A DNA stretch of 64,000 bases from BS150m-G50 sp964501185 [NCBI: uncultured Bacteroidia bacterium] (GTDB lineage Bacteria > CAIWAD01 > BS150m-G50), in assembly GCA_964501185.1 (NCBI GenBank), contig CAZCRT010000005.1, forward strand, positions 44,277 to 108,276. The letters run 5' to 3'. The notes below the pieces were generated by a model. The model searched no databases and was not told the DNA's origin. It saw only the letters and a program-made list of their open reading frames with translations. Made by a program: the position numbers and the translations under genes. Of this stretch, positions 17,141-27,254 are shown piece by piece (the first letter of the stretch is position 1; each line of letters starts with the position of its first letter).

Positions 17141-17842
17141 TTAAAACAGGTCACCTCGCATGAGTAAAAGGAGAATAACCGCAACGCTACCCGCTAATAT
17201 GCCCAGATAGGTGTGCAAACGGAGCTGTCTCCGGTAGAATGTCTGGATTGCTGTGGCAATAGTGATTCCAAAAATGACGGTCATAAGTGAGGCAGACCAC
17301 TCAATAACTGCATCGGACACCTGGATCTGCTGCAGGAAATACGCCACAGCCGTAAGTACAAGCGTGGCAACCCAGCTGAAAGCGCTTGAGCGCAGCAATG
17401 TCAGGCGAAACAGCTGTTCGTAACGGTGGCGGTCACCCTGCTGACAGGCAGTATCAAATCGGTCGTCATAGTGTGTGTTCAATTTTAATTGTAATCGGGT
17501 AAGGCTGGCAAATCCCCAGGCCGCCGGTATACCGATTATAAGTACCAGCAGCTGTTGCCAGGAGTTAAGTGCAACCACTCCTGCCGGCAGCGCCAGCAAA
17601 CTCCCCCCCAGAACTGCCAGCAGGGCTGGTGCAGGTTCAGGTGGAAGACTGGTTCCCAGCGCACGCTCTTCGATAAACAGGATTTCCGCCGGCAGAGCCA
17701 GCAACAGGCCGCTTGAAAAATCTCCCAGCCAGAGGCCGATCAGTGGTAAGGCGATAACAGGCCGTAGCAGAAAAGTCTGTGCTACCATCCTGTTTTCCAG
17801 ATGGGCAGCAGCTGCCAGCAGTGTTATCAGTAGGAATTGCAT
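17141..17842 (-). CDS. PTS mannose/sorbose-family EIIC component
   Basis: Integral membrane protein of 233 residues. The family pattern near the N-terminus is RPVIALPLIGLWLGDFSSGL followed by the EILFI and LGTSLPPEPA segments; the remainder contains about six further hydrophobic helices. EIIC forms the sugar channel with EIID in mannose-type systems. It starts 12 bases after the polyprenyl synthase stop and is followed by EIID, HPr and EI in one transcription unit. The absence of EIIA/EIIB here suggests either subunits elsewhere or a regulatory or transport role unlike the classic system. Confidence 0.83.
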   Translation of the reverse strand: MQFLLITLLAAAAHLENRMVAQTFLLRPVIALPLIGLWLGDFSSGLLLALPAEILFIEERALGTSLPPEPAPALLAVLGGSLLALPAGVVALNSWQQLLVLIIGIPAAWGFASLTRLQLKLNTHYDDRFDTACQQGDRHRYEQLFRLTLLRSSAFSWVATLVLTAVAYFLQQIQVSDAVIEWSASLMTVIFGITIATAIQTFYRRQLRLHTYLGILAGSVAVILLLLMRGDLF

Positions 17843-17854
17843 TTCTTTTGCAGA

Positions 17855-18835
17855 CTAGTAAGTACGATTGAGGATCCAGTCGGTAGCACTGTAGAGTTGT
17901 TCACCGGAATCACCCGGAAATACCTCGTTGAGAATTGCTTTTGCCTTATCAAAGTAATCCCCGACTTCCCGCCTTCCCGCATCCACCACTCCACCTTTGT
18001 GCAGCAGATCCTGCAATCGAGCCAGCCCTTTCTCATCCAGAGCCCTTATTTGCAGAAACTGTTGAAATTCAGCGAGTTGCTGTCCGTTAAACAGGCTTTC
18101 TGCCATCTGAGTGACATAGGTTTTCTTGCCGGCCAGCAGGTCGGAACCCACCGGTTTTCCCAGCACTTTGCTGCTGGAGAGAAAGTCCAGCATGTCGTCC
18201 TGAATCTGAAAAGCCATACCGATATTATAACCGAATTCAGACAGGCGGGTAGCGGTTTTGATACTTGATCCAGCCATCAACGCACCCAGCTCAACTGCCA
18301 TTGCAATCAGAGCGGCGGTTTTCTTGGCAATCATGGTATTGTAATCCTGGAAATGAATAGAATCGCTGGTTTCAAACTCCTTGTCCAGAGCCTGTCCCTC
18401 ACACACTTCGATTACCGCATCTGTGAATGTTTTTAAAGCGGGTTGGAAATTCTCATAGTTCTGTTCGGTGAGCAGGCGATAAGCCAGACCGATTAATCCG
18501 TCACCACTGAGGATAGCGGTTCCCTCGTCCCATCGTTTATGGATAGTAGTCTGTCCACGCCTCAGTTCATCCTGATCCATGATGTCGTCATGCACCAGAG
18601 TGAAGTTGTGTAATAACTCAACTGCCATTGCCCCTTTCAGGAGTAGCCGCCGGTTACCACCCAGGGATTCACCTGTAAGAAGAACCAGTAAAGGACGGAT
18701 CCGTTTGCCACTATTTTTCAGAATGTAGCGAATCGGCTCGTAGAGCGAATTCGGATCGGAGTATACGGCCAGTGCTTCGTGGATCTCTATATCCAGCAAA
18801 GTCAGATGGTTCGGGAAGGGAAAGGGATTACTCAT
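17855..18835 (-). CDS. polyprenyl diphosphate synthase
   Basis: Trans-prenyltransferase that lengthens isoprenoid chains for quinone side chains or other lipids. It has the first aspartate-rich motif DDIMD (residues 83-87) after a VELLHNFTLVH segment, the GKRIRP diphosphate-binding segment (about 43-48) and the second motif QIQDDMLDFL (about 209-218). The length of 326 residues is typical of IspB/HepT-type long-chain synthases, but chain length cannot be read with certainty. It is the first gene of a minus-strand run continuing into the PTS genes and is divergent from lysS. Confidence 0.9.
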   Translation of the reverse strand: MSNPFPFPNHLTLLDIEIHEALAVYSDPNSLYEPIRYILKNSGKRIRPLLVLLTGESLGGNRRLLLKGAMAVELLHNFTLVHDDIMDQDELRRGQTTIHKRWDEGTAILSGDGLIGLAYRLLTEQNYENFQPALKTFTDAVIEVCEGQALDKEFETSDSIHFQDYNTMIAKKTAALIAMAVELGALMAGSSIKTATRLSEFGYNIGMAFQIQDDMLDFLSSSKVLGKPVGSDLLAGKKTYVTQMAESLFNGQQLAEFQQFLQIRALDEKGLARLQDLLHKGGVVDAGRREVGDYFDKAKAILNEVFPGDSGEQLYSATDWILNRTY

Positions 18836-19123
18836 AATATCCGTTTAAATTGATGGTAAATCATGAAAACAAATGGTCATTATCGTTGTCACACTGAAAC
18901 CTGGTGTTTCTCCCAGATAGAACATGACAATTTAAGGAATTTTATAAATTTAATGTGCCCGATCGCCAAGGCAAAGTCAAGCAGTTCAAGTTGCCCGGAA
19001 TACAGGAGGACTACCACCCTGGAGGACAAGCTTGCATTACAGCAGTCGATCGGTTATTCTTTATTCTTTCCTGAAATTCAGTGACCTGGAATGGTCGTAG
19101 ACAATAAACCTCGGAGATCAAGC

Positions 19124-20647
19124 GTGAAGGATACAACGAAGGGTGAAGGACACCTGCAGGAGATATTAAACAACCGGCAGGATAAGCTGGAGCGGATACG
19201 TGAGCTGGGTGTCGATCCATACCCCTATAAATACGATGTCACTCACACCAGCGCAGAGGTACTGGCAGGTTTTGACCAGTTTGAGGAGAACAAACAGGAA
19301 GTTACACTGGCCGGGCGTTTGATTTCAATGCGTCGTATGGGAAAAGCCAGTTTCGCACATATTCTGGACAGTGCTGGCCGCCTGCAACTGTTCCTGCAGC
19401 GGGATGAAGTGGGTACCGATAATTATGCACTCTTCAAGTTACTCGATATTGGTGACCTGATCGGAGTACGCGGTGTTGTTTTCCGTACCCGCGCCGGTGA
19501 GGAGTCCCTTCTGGTCCGGGAAATCCAGCTCCTCTCAAAGAATCTCTATCCACTGCCGATCGTGAAGGAAAAGGATGGTAAGAAATTTGACGCCTTTACC
19601 GATAAAGAGCAGCGTTATCGTCAGCGTTACCTCGATCTGATCGTGAACCCGGACGTACGTGATACATTTAGGAAGCGGAGCCAGATCGTTCAGCAGATAC
19701 GGGAGTTTTTGCTGGAGCAGGATTATCTTGAAGTTGAGACTCCGGTGCTGCAGCCTGTCTATGGCGGCGCTGCAGCCCGCCCCTTTGTCACACATCACAA
19801 CACTCTCGATATGCAGCTCTACCTGCGCATAGCTAACGAGCTCTATCTGAAACGTTTGATAGTGGGTGGCTACGATCGGGTATTTGAATTTGCCCGTGAT
19901 TTTCGCAATGAGGGAATTGATCGTTATCATAACCCGGAATTCACACAGCTGGAGCTGTATGCCGCCTGGGAGGATTACAGCTATACCATGGATCTGTTTG
20001 AGCAGATGGTAGCCCGGCTGGCACAGAACCTGTATGGTTCAACAACGATTATGAAACAGGGTGTGGAGATCGATCTGTCCCCGGGTTGGCCCCGGATGCC
20101 GATGCTGGAGCTTATCAAACAGCATACCGGTGAGGAGCTGGCAGGTAAAAACGAAGTCGAACTGCATGCGATTGCCAAAAAGCTGGGTCTGGAGTTGGAA
20201 CCCAAGGCTGCCAAGGGCCATATCATTGACGAGATTTTCGGGGAATTTGTAGAACCGAAACTGATCCAGCCTACCTTCGTGATCGATTATCCGATTGAGA
20301 TGTCACCGCTGGCACGGCGTCACCGTTCTGAAGAGGGGCTGGTGGAGCGCTTTGAAGTTGTTGTGGCCGGTAAGGAAATCTGCAACTCCTTCTCGGAACT
20401 TAACGATCCCCGTGATCAACAGCAGCGTTTCGAAGGGCAGCACGAGCTGATCGTGCGGGGTGATGAAGAGGCGCAGCCGTTTGACCACGATTTTGTCAGG
20501 GCACTGGAAATCGGTATGCCGCCGACTGCTGGTCTCGGTATCGGGATTGACCGGTTGGTGATGCTGCTGCTGGATCGGGATTCAATTCGCGACGTGATAC
20601 TTTTTCCACAACTGCGGCCGGAAGCTAACAGTGACTCGGAGTCATAA
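19124..20647 (+). CDS. lysS: lysyl-tRNA synthetase, class II
   Basis: Charges tRNA-Lys. An N-terminal OB-fold anticodon-binding domain (about residues 50-150, with the [18 protein letters not shown] segment) is followed by the class II catalytic core: motif 1 near RQRYLDLI, motif 2 [15 protein letters not shown], and motif 3 [12 protein letters not shown] at the end. About 507 residues from this start. The GTG at 19124 is preferred because CGGAGA lies 7 bases upstream; an in-frame ATG at 19091 would add 11 residues but lacks a clear ribosome site. The core has some non-typical residues ([22 protein letters not shown] in place of the more usual PEL, EI-R-F and TM-E), but catalytic residues look intact. 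Confidence 0.95.
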   Translation: MKDTTKGEGHLQEILNNRQDKLERIRELGVDPYPYKYDVTHTSAEVLAGFDQFEENKQEVTLAGRLISMRRMGKASFAHILDSAGRLQLFLQRDEVGTDNYALFKLLDIGDLIGVRGVVFRTRAGEESLLVREIQLLSKNLYPLPIVKEKDGKKFDAFTDKEQRYRQRYLDLIVNPDVRDTFRKRSQIVQQIREFLLEQDYLEVETPVLQPVYGGAAARPFVTHHNTLDMQLYLRIANELYLKRLIVGGYDRVFEFARDFRNEGIDRYHNPEFTQLELYAAWEDYSYTMDLFEQMVARLAQNLYGSTTIMKQGVEIDLSPGWPRMPMLELIKQHTGEELAGKNEVELHAIAKKLGLELEPKAAKGHIIDEIFGEFVEPKLIQPTFVIDYPIEMSPLARRHRSEEGLVERFEVVVAGKEICNSFSELNDPRDQQQRFEGQHELIVRGDEEAQPFDHDFVRALEIGMPPTAGLGIGIDRLVMLLLDRDSIRDVILFPQLRPEANSDSES

Positions 20648-21874
20648 ATGGGTTGGGAGCTGTTCGTCGCCTGGCGTCATCTGCGCAGTAAATACACTAC
20701 CGGTTTCATCTCCCTGATCTCTCTCTTTTCGATTGTGGGGATAGCGATCGGTGTGGCGGCGCTGATTATCGTGCTGTCGGTGATGAACGGTTTTGAAGAG
20801 GTTATCCGTACCCGTATCATCGGTATGGATGCGCACATCCGCCTGCGTGCTTTTCACAACGAAGGGGTGATCAATCCCGGCGCGGTGATGGAACAACTGC
20901 AGGTGATCGATGAGATCACCGGCATGTCCCCCTACATTCTCGATAAAGGGATGCTGCGTTGTGGCGGGCGTTCAGAAGCGGCTGTGCTGCGTGGGGTAGA
21001 TCCTGCTACTGTAGACAATGTTTCCGATATCCGCTCACATATCGTCAGCGGTGAGTTGCAGTTCAATTCACCCGGCGGCCAGCAGAACGGGATAGTGCTG
21101 GGGCGCTATCTGGCGGACAAACTGGCCTGTGTGCTGGGTGATACGCTGATCGCTTTCAGCCCTTCCGGTATGACCAGCGCCTTCAGCCGCCCGCAGGTGG
21201 AGCGATTTGTAGTTACCGGTATTTTTGAACTGGGGATGTTTGAGTACGATGATGTAATCGCCATGGTCGAACTGCCTGCTGCTGCCGGGCTGTTCAATCT
21301 GGGAGAACGGGTGCACGGTATCGAGATCCGCCTGGACGATCTCTATAAAGCGGATCAGGTCAAGGAGGAGATCCTGGAGCAGCTGGGACGTTATCCCTGG
21401 TATCCGCTGACCTGGTTTGAAATGCACAAGAACCTCTTCAGCTGGATGAAGATCGAACGGTGGATGATGTTCACGGTGCTATCACTCATTATCGCGGTTG
21501 CGGCATTCAATATTGTCACGACGCTGATCATGATAGTGCTGGAGCGGCGCAAGGAGATCGGTATTCTAAAAGCGATGGGTGCCGGGCGGGGGCAGATCCA
21601 GAAGATTTTCGTGCTGCAGGGGATTTTCATAGGCTGGGTCGGCACACTGGCAGGGGTGCTGCTCGGCTTTCTGATCTGCTGGGTGCAATGGCGTTTCGAA
21701 CTGCTTTCGTTACCACCTGATGTTTACTTTATCTCAGCTTTTCCGATCAAGATGCAGGCGGGTGATTTCCTCCTAATCTCAATGGCTGCGCTGGTCATCA
21801 GTTTTCTGGCGACCCTCTATCCAGCCCGTAAGGCCAGCCGTCTGCTGCCGGTGGAGGCTATCCGCTATGAGTAA
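20648..21874 (+). CDS. lolC: LolC/LolE-type lipoprotein-releasing permease
   Basis: Inner-membrane permease of the Lol system, which extracts mature lipoproteins for transfer to the outer membrane. The 408-residue protein has one N-terminal transmembrane helix (about 22-50, including SIVGIAIGVAALIIVLSVMN), a large periplasmic domain with the LRGVDP-like segment, and three C-terminal helices with the ILKAMGAGRGQI coupling motif between them (MacB/FtsX/LolC superfamily). It directly abuts lysS and overlaps the ATPase gene by 8 bases. Only one permease gene is present, so the transporter may be a homodimer, as in organisms with a single LolF-like protein. Confidence 0.9.
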   Translation: MGWELFVAWRHLRSKYTTGFISLISLFSIVGIAIGVAALIIVLSVMNGFEEVIRTRIIGMDAHIRLRAFHNEGVINPGAVMEQLQVIDEITGMSPYILDKGMLRCGGRSEAAVLRGVDPATVDNVSDIRSHIVSGELQFNSPGGQQNGIVLGRYLADKLACVLGDTLIAFSPSGMTSAFSRPQVERFVVTGIFELGMFEYDDVIAMVELPAAAGLFNLGERVHGIEIRLDDLYKADQVKEEILEQLGRYPWYPLTWFEMHKNLFSWMKIERWMMFTVLSLIIAVAAFNIVTTLIMIVLERRKEIGILKAMGAGRGQIQKIFVLQGIFIGWVGTLAGVLLGFLICWVQWRFELLSLPPDVYFISAFPIKMQAGDFLLISMAALVISFLATLYPARKASRLLPVEAIRYE

Positions 21875-22553
21875 CCCGATGCTGGAAGCACGTAACCTCA
21901 TTAAAACCTTCCCACCCGATACCCGGGTTCTGACCGGTGTGGATTTCACACTTCATTCCGGTGTGCATACCATTACCGGTGCCTCCGGTGTGGGCAAGTC
22001 TACCTTGATGCATATTCTGGGTGGGTTGGAGAAGCCTACCAGTGGTGAAGTGCTGTTTGACGGTCGTCCTCTCAATGATCTGGGCGATAATCAGCTGGCG
22101 CGTTGGCGTAGCCGCGAAATTGGTTTTGTCTTCCAGTTTCACCATCTGCTGCCGGAGTTTACCGCGCTGGAAAACCTGATGCTGCCCGGTATGATGGCTG
22201 GAACAGCAAAAGGTGAGTTGCAACAACGGGTGGAATACCTGCTCGACAGGGTAGGGCTGTCGCATCGGATACACCATAAACCGGGTGAACTTTCCGGTGG
22301 TGAGCAACAGCGTGTGGCGCTGGCCCGCGCTCTGGTCAATCAGCCCCGTATCGTGCTGGCTGATGAACCGACAGGTAATCTGGATAGCAGCAACTCTACT
22401 TCTGTAGCCGAGCTGATCGCCGACCTGGCGCAAAATGACGGCAATTCTTTTCTGATCGTAACCCACAGCCAGGAGCTGGCCGGGATCGCTGACCGCCACC
22501 TGCACATGGAAGATGGGGGGCAGATGGAGTCGGTACGCGAGTCTGATCAGTAA
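21867..22553 (+). CDS. lolD: Lol system ATP-binding protein
   Basis: ATPase partner of the LolC/E permease. The 228-residue protein has Walker A GASGVGKST (residues 38-46), Q-loop FVFQFHHLLPEFTALEN, signature LSGGEQQR, Walker B IVLADEPTGNLDS and the switch His in IVTHSQE. The FQFHHLLPEFTALEN sequence is the hallmark of the LolD/MacB branch. It overlaps the permease stop by 8 bases and is translated in the next frame. Confidence 0.93.
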   Translation: MSNPMLEARNLIKTFPPDTRVLTGVDFTLHSGVHTITGASGVGKSTLMHILGGLEKPTSGEVLFDGRPLNDLGDNQLARWRSREIGFVFQFHHLLPEFTALENLMLPGMMAGTAKGELQQRVEYLLDRVGLSHRIHHKPGELSGGEQQRVALARALVNQPRIVLADEPTGNLDSSNSTSVAELIADLAQNDGNSFLIVTHSQELAGIADRHLHMEDGGQMESVRESDQ

Positions 22554-22662
22554 CAGACACCCCCCTGATACGCTCTGCAACACCAGACACAGCTTTGACT
22601 TCTGCGTAAGTATCTCTACATTTCGTTATAGTTTTGTCTGGATTCCATTTCTGGAGCCAATC

Positions 22663-24900
22663 ATGAAGCTCTGTTTGAAACCACTTGTCATATTGCTGCT
22701 GTTTATGCTTGCCGAAACCGCCTTCTGCTACGGGCGTTTCCTGTATTTCACCGATGAGGAAGTGAATCCCGCCGATGATCCCGGTGGTGAGATCACTATC
22801 AGTTTCTACGGGGCTGATAACATCTACGGTAGGTTGCATTCCAATGGCTGGATTAAGATCAATGGTGCAGCGGGTGGCTATCCCCAGTTTTACGGACCTG
22901 TTTCAACTGCCAGAGAAGATGTGATGTGGCTAAATGGCACAAACCCAGACTATGATATTTTCCACGAAGGAATCCAGTTCAACTATCCTGACAGCAGCGG
23001 TTATCCTCTTCCTCCGGAAGCTGCTATCGACTCCATGCGGACTAACGCCGGACTGGCTATCTGGTCAACAGATGTTTTTATCGATTCACTTGACAGCTGG
23101 GAGGAAATAGCCACAACTCTTCGTATCCGCGGTAATCACCTGCTGATTGAGCAATGGCTATACGATCACTTCTATCCCGACGGTGATACGATTTTTCACG
23201 ATGGCAGTTATCAGTATGGCCAGACGCTGGCGTTGCCACCACCGCAGCAGGGTGTTGTAGCTCTCCAGGGGAAATTGTTTCTGGAAGGGTACCTGAGTGG
23301 CCAGGTCACTTTTCTCTCCGCTGATACCATCTGGCTGATTGATGATGTCTGGTATGCAGATGTCGCTTTTGACGGTGTCAACTGGATCGGCAATCCACCG
23401 GAGGATGAGAAGGGAATGCCGGTACCCGGCTCTAGTAATCGTATGGGGATTGTCTCGGAGAAGAATGTTATCATTGCCTTTACACCACAGAACGGCGGTT
23501 ACAATAGTGGGCAGAACCTCCCTGATTGCGATGCGGTACAGGGTGTCGCAGACAGGGAACACATACTTATCACTGCTGCCATCATGGCGCTGGATAATGT
23601 TTTTGAGGCCGATTTCTGGCACAACTCCTGTACCAACGGTGGTGATAACCCCTACGGCCTGCCTGCGGGTCACCCCTGCCATACCAATATGACTGACCTG
23701 CGTGGTAATATCTATCTCTGGGGTGCGGTTGTGCAGCAACGGCGTGGTTTTGTGCGACGTTCTCCCATCGGTCCTTATGGAAACCGCTTCATAGGTTACG
23801 ATAAACGCTATCACTATGATGAGAACTTTGCGATCTCCTTTCCTCCCCTGTTCCCCATACTGATGACCGACACACTGGAGGTGCCGGTGGAATTCACCAC
23901 CATCCAGGCTGCTATAGACAGCTCAATATCTGGTGATGTAATACTTGTAGATCCAGGTGTATACCAGGAAAACCTGGTGATAGATGGCAAGGGTATCATT
24001 CTCACTTCTCGCTATCAGCTCAATGAGTCTCCAGGCTTCATCGAAGAAACCGTGATTGATGGTGGTGGAGCAGGTGCAGTAATTCTAATACGAGATTGTG
24101 AGTATATGTACAACAGAATCAGCGGTTTCACCCTGACCAACGGCAGTGGCTTTTTTCCCGATACATCTGATAACACTTTTGGTGGCGGGATCTGCTGGTT
24201 GAACTCCGATCCTATTCTGGAAGACCTCATTATCACCGGTAACACTGCTACTTATGGGGGTGGGATTTATTGTGATCATACGGAAACTCGGCCACCCATC
24301 AGTAGAATCACCGCTACAGGTAATACGGCACCGTATGGAGGTGGTTTCTGTTATATGGGTGGCTGCTTTATAGAGCTGCAAAACAGTATTTTCTGGGACA
24401 ATGCCCCGGACGAGATGTATCCTGAGCAAGCATATATAGACGCTGTCTGTTGCGATATTCAGGGCGGTTGGTGGATGCCAGGCAATATCGACACCGATCC
24501 CCTGTTCTGTAATCCTGAAAGTGGGCACTATCGCCTGCTGCCGGAATCTCCCTGCCGCACAGATAACTGCGGTGTCATGGGGTTTTCAGATGCGCAATGC
24601 GATCCTGAACGGGTGACGGAACCTGTTTCACAGCCCGTCGTTTTCTACCTGCGGCAAAACCACCCCAACCCGTTTAATCCATCGACTACGATCGAATATG
24701 GCCTTGATCTGCCATGTGTGGTGGAGTTAGCTGTCTATAATCAAAAAGGCCAGTTAGTGGATGTAATACAAAGCGGGTTCCAGCAGGCTGGTTATTACAG
24801 TGTTGAGTGGGAACCAGGTGATCTTGCTTCAGGCATCTACCTGTATCGATTGACAGCTGGAGGTAATGTTGTATCCAGAAAAATGGTTCTGATCAAATAG
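22663..24900 (+). CDS. exported beta-helix protein with C-terminal sorting domain
   Basis: A 745-residue secreted or surface protein. ATG 22663 is chosen because GGAG lies 8 bases upstream and it starts a clean signal peptide (about residues 1-21, ending ETAFC/Y). The N-terminal region contains a YGRLHSNGWIKING segment reminiscent of DUF4900-type proteins. From about residue 407 (FTTIQAAIDSS, then DVILVDPGVYQENLVI) there is a right-handed parallel beta-helix as in pectate-lyase-like surface proteins. Residues ~663-745 are a sorting domain beginning with the NHPNPFNPSTT motif and ending SRKMVLIK. Substrate unknown. Its CTD is the predicted signal for the PorU/PorV system at 8091-13780. Confidence 0.75.
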   Translation: MKLCLKPLVILLLFMLAETAFCYGRFLYFTDEEVNPADDPGGEITISFYGADNIYGRLHSNGWIKINGAAGGYPQFYGPVSTAREDVMWLNGTNPDYDIFHEGIQFNYPDSSGYPLPPEAAIDSMRTNAGLAIWSTDVFIDSLDSWEEIATTLRIRGNHLLIEQWLYDHFYPDGDTIFHDGSYQYGQTLALPPPQQGVVALQGKLFLEGYLSGQVTFLSADTIWLIDDVWYADVAFDGVNWIGNPPEDEKGMPVPGSSNRMGIVSEKNVIIAFTPQNGGYNSGQNLPDCDAVQGVADREHILITAAIMALDNVFEADFWHNSCTNGGDNPYGLPAGHPCHTNMTDLRGNIYLWGAVVQQRRGFVRRSPIGPYGNRFIGYDKRYHYDENFAISFPPLFPILMTDTLEVPVEFTTIQAAIDSSISGDVILVDPGVYQENLVIDGKGIILTSRYQLNESPGFIEETVIDGGGAGAVILIRDCEYMYNRISGFTLTNGSGFFPDTSDNTFGGGICWLNSDPILEDLIITGNTATYGGGIYCDHTETRPPISRITATGNTAPYGGGFCYMGGCFIELQNSIFWDNAPDEMYPEQAYIDAVCCDIQGGWWMPGNIDTDPLFCNPESGHYRLLPESPCRTDNCGVMGFSDAQCDPERVTEPVSQPVVFYLRQNHPNPFNPSTTIEYGLDLPCVVELAVYNQKGQLVDVIQSGFQQAGYYSVEWEPGDLASGIYLYRLTAGGNVVSRKMVLIK

Positions 24901-24914
24901 TCACTGGAGTTGCT

Positions 24915-27062
24915 ATGAGTATCCCGAGAAGAACTGTATCAATCTGGATTCTGGCCGCAATTCTCTTTATACCGATTACCATGTATGCGCAACGCAGCAC
25001 CCAGATTGCCAGGTGGGGAGAAGGCCCCTCGCGTTCTGTCTGTGTTACAGAAGATCACATGCTGCGCTGTGAGGGTGATTTTCTCGAAGTCTGGAGTCTT
25101 TCCGAATCGATCCTGCTTGGAAGATTGCTGATGCCCGGTCCTGTTACAGACCTGGAGACGAAAGATGGCTTTGCACTGGTATTGACGGTTGATCATGGTT
25201 TATTCATGGTTGATCTTGCTGATCCGGAAGTGCCGGTTATTGATAATTTCATTCCGATCTCCAGCGCAATTAAGCTGATCCTGCAGGGTGATATTGCCGT
25301 TATTGGTGCGGGTGAATGGTTTTACTGGGGTGGTCCAAGTGGTACAGAGATTGTGGATATCTCAGATGTGCACGATCCGCAATTGATCAATACAATCGCT
25401 GAAGGGTTTCCCTTAGCCTGTTCTGACAATTTACTCTTTACGGTTGTTATCGGGTGTAATATGACAGGAATTGACATCTGGGATGTGAGTGATATGTATT
25501 CTGTCGCATATCTTGGCAGCACTTTTAATGATGGAATAGTTTTTCCTGCAACGGCTCTTGTCCAGAATGAACTATTCTGGGTTCTCGGTGAAGACAATCT
25601 GGAGGTATGGGATGTCGCTGAGCCTTCAACGCCAATCTTTCTAAATTACACCGATCTTGATCTGAATCAGCAGTTAGCCAGGAAGACGAATCCTTTTACC
25701 CTGGGAGATACACTCTACTTCTATGACGCTGATAATCTTAGACGTCTGGATATCAGTCAACCGGATACCGTAGTCGAACTGACTGCCTTTTCCTGTCCCG
25801 GGATCGTAGATATTTTCCCAGAAGAAAGCTCTGTATGGACTGCCAGGGAGGATCATGGTGTAACACAGGTTGCGATCACAGATCAGGATTCACTGCAGAT
25901 CATAACCGAGTTTTCTTCGATCGGTACGCCACAGCAAGTGGTCAGTGATGGTGACAAACTTGCTGTGCAGGCTAACCAGCTTCACATTTTCCAACCGACT
26001 CAAGAGGACTCCATACTGACAGCCGTTTCCAGTATAGCGCTACTTGCTGATGAGCAGTTATGTCTTCTGACTGACAACATGGTTTACCTCGCAGATTCTG
26101 ATCAATTGCGGATTATTGATATCGTAGAACCAACCAATCCCATTCAGGCAGGCCTGCTGGAGCTGAGTGGAATCACTGAAGTTCTTTTCCAGAGCGATCT
26201 ACTCTATATCTATTATCAGGATCAATCAATCGGCATTGTGGATGTTGAAGATCCGGAGAACCCCCAGCTGCTGGATAGCTGGGTGGTGGGCGAAATAGAG
26301 GATATATCTGTTACCGAGGGGCGTCTGGCTCTGCTGAGCGGTAATAATGCGCAGGTATCATTTTACGACATCAGCGAGCCTGGTGAACTGATTTACATGG
26401 GGCAACCATCTCTTGCCTGTAATGTTGATAAGATTGCCATCCTGATTGATCGTCTCATTGTGGCGTCAAACAGTGAATACCTTCGCTTGTATGATGTAAC
26501 GGTAGTATTAGAACCGGAACTGCTGGTGGAGGTATACTCCTATCATCACGGGAGCAGTTGTTTGACAGTTGCGGATGGATTTCTCTACAACTGGTGCTGG
26601 AACCCGATAAACCCTGATATGAGGATTCAGATACGCGGTGTGAACAATCTCGATTATCTGGATAATTATAATTGGGGAAGTGCTCCGCAGAGTATAGCAG
26701 TTACCGGGGCGAATCTCAACCTGATCTATAACACTTATGGTCTGGTCGTAGTACAGAATAACGCCTACGATTCAGTTCCCACCTTCACACCCTCACCCTG
26801 GACCATCTCCCTTTCCCAGAACCATCCCAACCCCTTCAATCCATCGACAACTATTGAGTTCTCCCTGCCACATCCGCAGGAAATCCAGCTGGTGGTTTAC
26901 AATATCATGGGGCAGAGGGTAGCGACTCTGGCGGAGGGGATGTACGGAACGGGAATGCATCGGGTTACGTTTGAAGGATCTGGTTTGGCAAGCGGGGTGT
27001 ATGTGTACAGGTTGGTAGCGGGAACACAAGTGAACACCAGAAAAATGATCCTTATCAGATAG
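24915..27062 (+). CDS. exported beta-propeller (LVIVD-like) protein with C-terminal sorting domain
   Basis: A 715-residue exported protein that starts 14 bases after the preceding CTD gene. Signal peptide at residues 1-26 (RRT n-region, cleavage near MYAQ). The central ~560 residues are repeats of the form V-D-I-S/L-x-D-P-x-x-P with short beta strands (for example MVDLADPEVP and IVDVEDPENP), the LVIVD pattern expected to fold as beta-propellers. Residues ~630-715 form the sorting domain with NHPNPFNPSTT and the final TRKMILIR. The pair shares nearly the same CTD, consistent with common export. No enzymatic motif is visible. Confidence 0.75.
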   Translation: MSIPRRTVSIWILAAILFIPITMYAQRSTQIARWGEGPSRSVCVTEDHMLRCEGDFLEVWSLSESILLGRLLMPGPVTDLETKDGFALVLTVDHGLFMVDLADPEVPVIDNFIPISSAIKLILQGDIAVIGAGEWFYWGGPSGTEIVDISDVHDPQLINTIAEGFPLACSDNLLFTVVIGCNMTGIDIWDVSDMYSVAYLGSTFNDGIVFPATALVQNELFWVLGEDNLEVWDVAEPSTPIFLNYTDLDLNQQLARKTNPFTLGDTLYFYDADNLRRLDISQPDTVVELTAFSCPGIVDIFPEESSVWTAREDHGVTQVAITDQDSLQIITEFSSIGTPQQVVSDGDKLAVQANQLHIFQPTQEDSILTAVSSIALLADEQLCLLTDNMVYLADSDQLRIIDIVEPTNPIQAGLLELSGITEVLFQSDLLYIYYQDQSIGIVDVEDPENPQLLDSWVVGEIEDISVTEGRLALLSGNNAQVSFYDISEPGELIYMGQPSLACNVDKIAILIDRLIVASNSEYLRLYDVTVVLEPELLVEVYSYHHGSSCLTVADGFLYNWCWNPINPDMRIQIRGVNNLDYLDNYNWGSAPQSIAVTGANLNLIYNTYGLVVVQNNAYDSVPTFTPSPWTISLSQNHPNPFNPSTTIEFSLPHPQEIQLVVYNIMGQRVATLAEGMYGTGMHRVTFEGSGLASGVYVYRLVAGTQVNTRKMILIR

Positions 27063-27254
27063 CATAAGTGCATTTTATTACAAAATCCTTAGGAACAGGT
27101 AGGCCCCCCACCTTAAACCTCCTGTCCACTCCGGATTGTTACGATCCATTCATCGTACAAACCACCGATGATGTTGTTTCGCTTACTACCGGAACGGTCG
27201 TAAGTCAATCCGGGGTTATATTCTTGATGCAAAACCTGACACAGTCGAAGGCTA

